A DNA stretch of 64,000 bases, taken from contig NZ_SNXI01000003.1 of assembly GCF_004362895.1 (NCBI RefSeq), positions 124,001-188,000 of the forward strand, written 5' to 3'. The notes beneath the pieces are model-generated. The model saw only the letters and a program-made list of their open reading frames with translations. It was not told the DNA's origin and did not search any database. This document shows, piece after piece, positions 62,772 to 64,000 of the stretch. Each line of letters opens with the position of its first letter. Position 1 is the first letter of the stretch. The DNA comes from Idiomarina aquatica. Its GTDB lineage: Bacteria > Pseudomonadota > Gammaproteobacteria > Enterobacterales > Alteromonadaceae. Made by a program: the position numbers and the translations under genes.

Positions 62772-63317
62772 ATGCGTAAAGCTTTTAGTTTAGTTGGATT
62801 CTTGCTGGGGGCTGTAATGCTAACGGCCTGCTCGTCAGGTGATTGGCGTACGGCATCTCGTAAGTCTGCGGGAATTGCGCCTGAGCCTGCCATGCAACAA
62901 CAAGCGGTGATTGAAGCCTACGCTGCTGATGCGTTTGGCTGGCGTGGTTGGTTTGCTGTGCATACCTGGTTAGCGGTTAAACCCGCCAACGCCGATCAAT
63001 ATACCGTCTATGAAGTGGTGGGCTGGGGCGTCGAAAACGGCCGCGATGCGCTGCGTGTATATCAAACCCCGACACCCGACCGTTATTGGTACGGCGCCAA
63101 ACCAGAAAAGCTGTTATCCATAACCGGTGAAAAAGCCGCGCAATTGATCCCGCGCATTCAGGAGGTATCACAAAATTACCCGTGGATGGACGAATACGAG
63201 GCGGTACCCGGACCCAACAGTAATACCTACCCCGCCTGGGTCGCACTGCAGATTCCCGAGCTCGGCCTAAAGTTACCCTTCAGCGCTATAGGCAGTGGCT
63301 ACGCCGACAATAAATAA
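62772..63317 (+). CDS. DUF3750 lipoprotein
   Basis: Protein of 181 residues started at MRKAFSLVG. It carries a lipoprotein signal with lipobox LTAC at about residues 16-19, so it should be membrane-anchored in the envelope. The DUF3750 domain is visible in AADAFGWRGWFAVHTWLAVKP and YEVVGWGVENG. The function is unknown. The more upstream in-frame start runs through the hairpin cluster and is not credible. Confidence 0.85.
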   Translation: MRKAFSLVGFLLGAVMLTACSSGDWRTASRKSAGIAPEPAMQQQAVIEAYAADAFGWRGWFAVHTWLAVKPANADQYTVYEVVGWGVENGRDALRVYQTPTPDRYWYGAKPEKLLSITGEKAAQLIPRIQEVSQNYPWMDEYEAVPGPNSNTYPAWVALQIPELGLKLPFSAIGSGYADNK

Positions 63318-63398
63318 ATTGTTGACTGACGTTTGCTCGTAAAAAAGGCATAATACGCGCAAATTCTGATCAATGACTATCTGCGGTTTTACTCCCTT

Positions 63399-64000
63399 AT
63401 GGAAATCAACGTACGCTTTTTAGAAAACATGCGCCTTGAGGCCAAGTTTGACGACTTTACCGTAATCTCAGACCAACCGATTCGCTATAAAGGTGATGGT
63501 TCGGCACCGGGCCCGTTCGACTATTTTTTAGCATCCTCGGTTATGTGTGCCGCACACTTTATTCGTCTTTATTGTGATGCGCGTGAGATACCGACCGAGA
63601 ACATTCGAATTTCTCAGAATAATGTTGTCGACCCAGAAAACCGCTACCAGCAGCTATTTAAAATTCAGGTTGAGTTACCCGCAGACATTGACGAGAAAGA
63701 CCGCAAAGGCATTATTCGCGCGGCTGAACGCTGTGCCGTTAAACGCGTGATCGAAAACGATTTGGCATTTGACGTAGAAGCCGTTGAAAATATTACCCAA
63801 GATGCTCAGGCGTTGCTTACCATCGACCCAAACGGGGATGAAAAAACCTATATCGAGGGCAAAGATCTGCCCTTAGAAGATACCATCAACAACATGACTC
63901 GGTTGCTGGCTGACCTGGGCATGAAAATCGAGGTGGCTTCCTGGCGCAATATCGTGCCTAATGTATGGTCACTTCACATTCGCGATGCCGCCTCGCACAT
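63399..64000 (+). CDS. OsmC-YcaO fusion protein (3' end cut by window)
   Basis: A frame of 200 codons open to the window end, starting MEINVRFLENMRL. Residues ~1-145 are an OsmC/Ohr-type domain with YKGDGSAPGPFDYFLASS and MCAAHFIRLYC. The sequence after it (DEKTYIEGKDLPLEDTINNMTRLL...IEVASWRNIVPNVWSLHIRDAA) is the N-terminal part of a YcaO domain. The fusion is known as OsmC domain/YcaO domain-containing protein in Shewanella and Vibrio relatives. YcaO domains use ATP to cyclise or thiolate backbone amides; the OsmC part is linked to peroxide chemistry. Its target is unknown. Confidence 0.85.
   Translation, partial: MEINVRFLENMRLEAKFDDFTVISDQPIRYKGDGSAPGPFDYFLASSVMCAAHFIRLYCDAREIPTENIRISQNNVVDPENRYQQLFKIQVELPADIDEKDRKGIIRAAERCAVKRVIENDLAFDVEAVENITQDAQALLTIDPNGDEKTYIEGKDLPLEDTINNMTRLLADLGMKIEVASWRNIVPNVWSLHIRDAASH

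Noticed and set aside
63322-63354. TTGACT...CATAAT as a sigma-70 promoter for the OsmC-YcaO gene
   Set aside because: The spacing between the two boxes is about 21 nt, too long for a standard promoter.

Overview
The window looks like chromosomal DNA of a marine gammaproteobacterium of the Alteromonadales, most likely Idiomarinaceae (Idiomarina, Pseudidiomarina or relatives). This rests on gene content, gene order (ispA-dxs, nusB-ribH, yajC-secD-secF) and mid-range base composition. No database search was possible, so the genus is a judgement. No tRNA, rRNA, CRISPR array, prophage or transposase gene was seen. Genes are tightly packed with many 4-nt start/stop overlaps.

Layout. 0-11.4 kb is housekeeping: isoprenoid synthesis (ispA, dxs); a long leftward block (DUF3014, PlsC-like, exported GNAT, ribH, nusB, thiL, pgpA); yaaA; and the Sec accessory operon yajC-secD-secF with a clear terminator. 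11.5-24.5 kb is a sensing and catabolic island: an FHA/AAA+ regulator without the sigma-54 contact loop, a TRIC-type channel, a CrbS/CrbR-like two-component pair, a TonB-dependent receptor, a GntP permease, an acyl-CoA synthetase and an exported MetX-fold hydrolase. Together the last four look like a route for an ester or hydroxy-acid type carbon source. 24.45-24.85 kb is a nested palindromic intergenic element. 24.8-31.2 kb holds a TIGR03545/TIGR03546 pair, a RimK-like ligase with a GNAT, a glycerophosphodiesterase and a cysteine-synthase-like enzyme. 31.3-33 kb is glnK-amtB behind a sigma-54/NtrC-type promoter. 33-46.9 kb has cfa, an AI-2E exporter family protein, two cyclic-di-GMP proteins, an ArsR regulator with the cysteine spacing of persulfide sensors, ChaC, a chemotaxis receptor, a Mpo1-like protein, an MscS channel, and a kynurenine-degradation pair with a YghU-type GST.

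46.9-58.8 kb is the most coherent block: TSUP exporter, 1-Cys peroxiredoxin, two divergent ETHE1-like persulfide dioxygenases, a DUF442-sulfide:quinone oxidoreductase fusion, and the complete cytochrome bd operon (haem-c protein, cydA, cydB, cydD, cydC). An identical 13-nt core, embedded in a perfect 16-nt palindrome at one site, lies 32-48 nt upstream of both dioxygenase genes and of the bd operon. With the BigR/SqrR-like repressor at 39.4 kb, this suggests a sulfide/persulfide-responsive regulon that links sulfide oxidation to a sulfide-tolerant oxidase. That link is inference.

58.8-64 kb carries an HDOD protein, a YdgA-like protein, NADP-type glutamate dehydrogenase, a DUF3750 lipoprotein, small REP-like hairpins, and the start of an OsmC-YcaO fusion cut by the window end.
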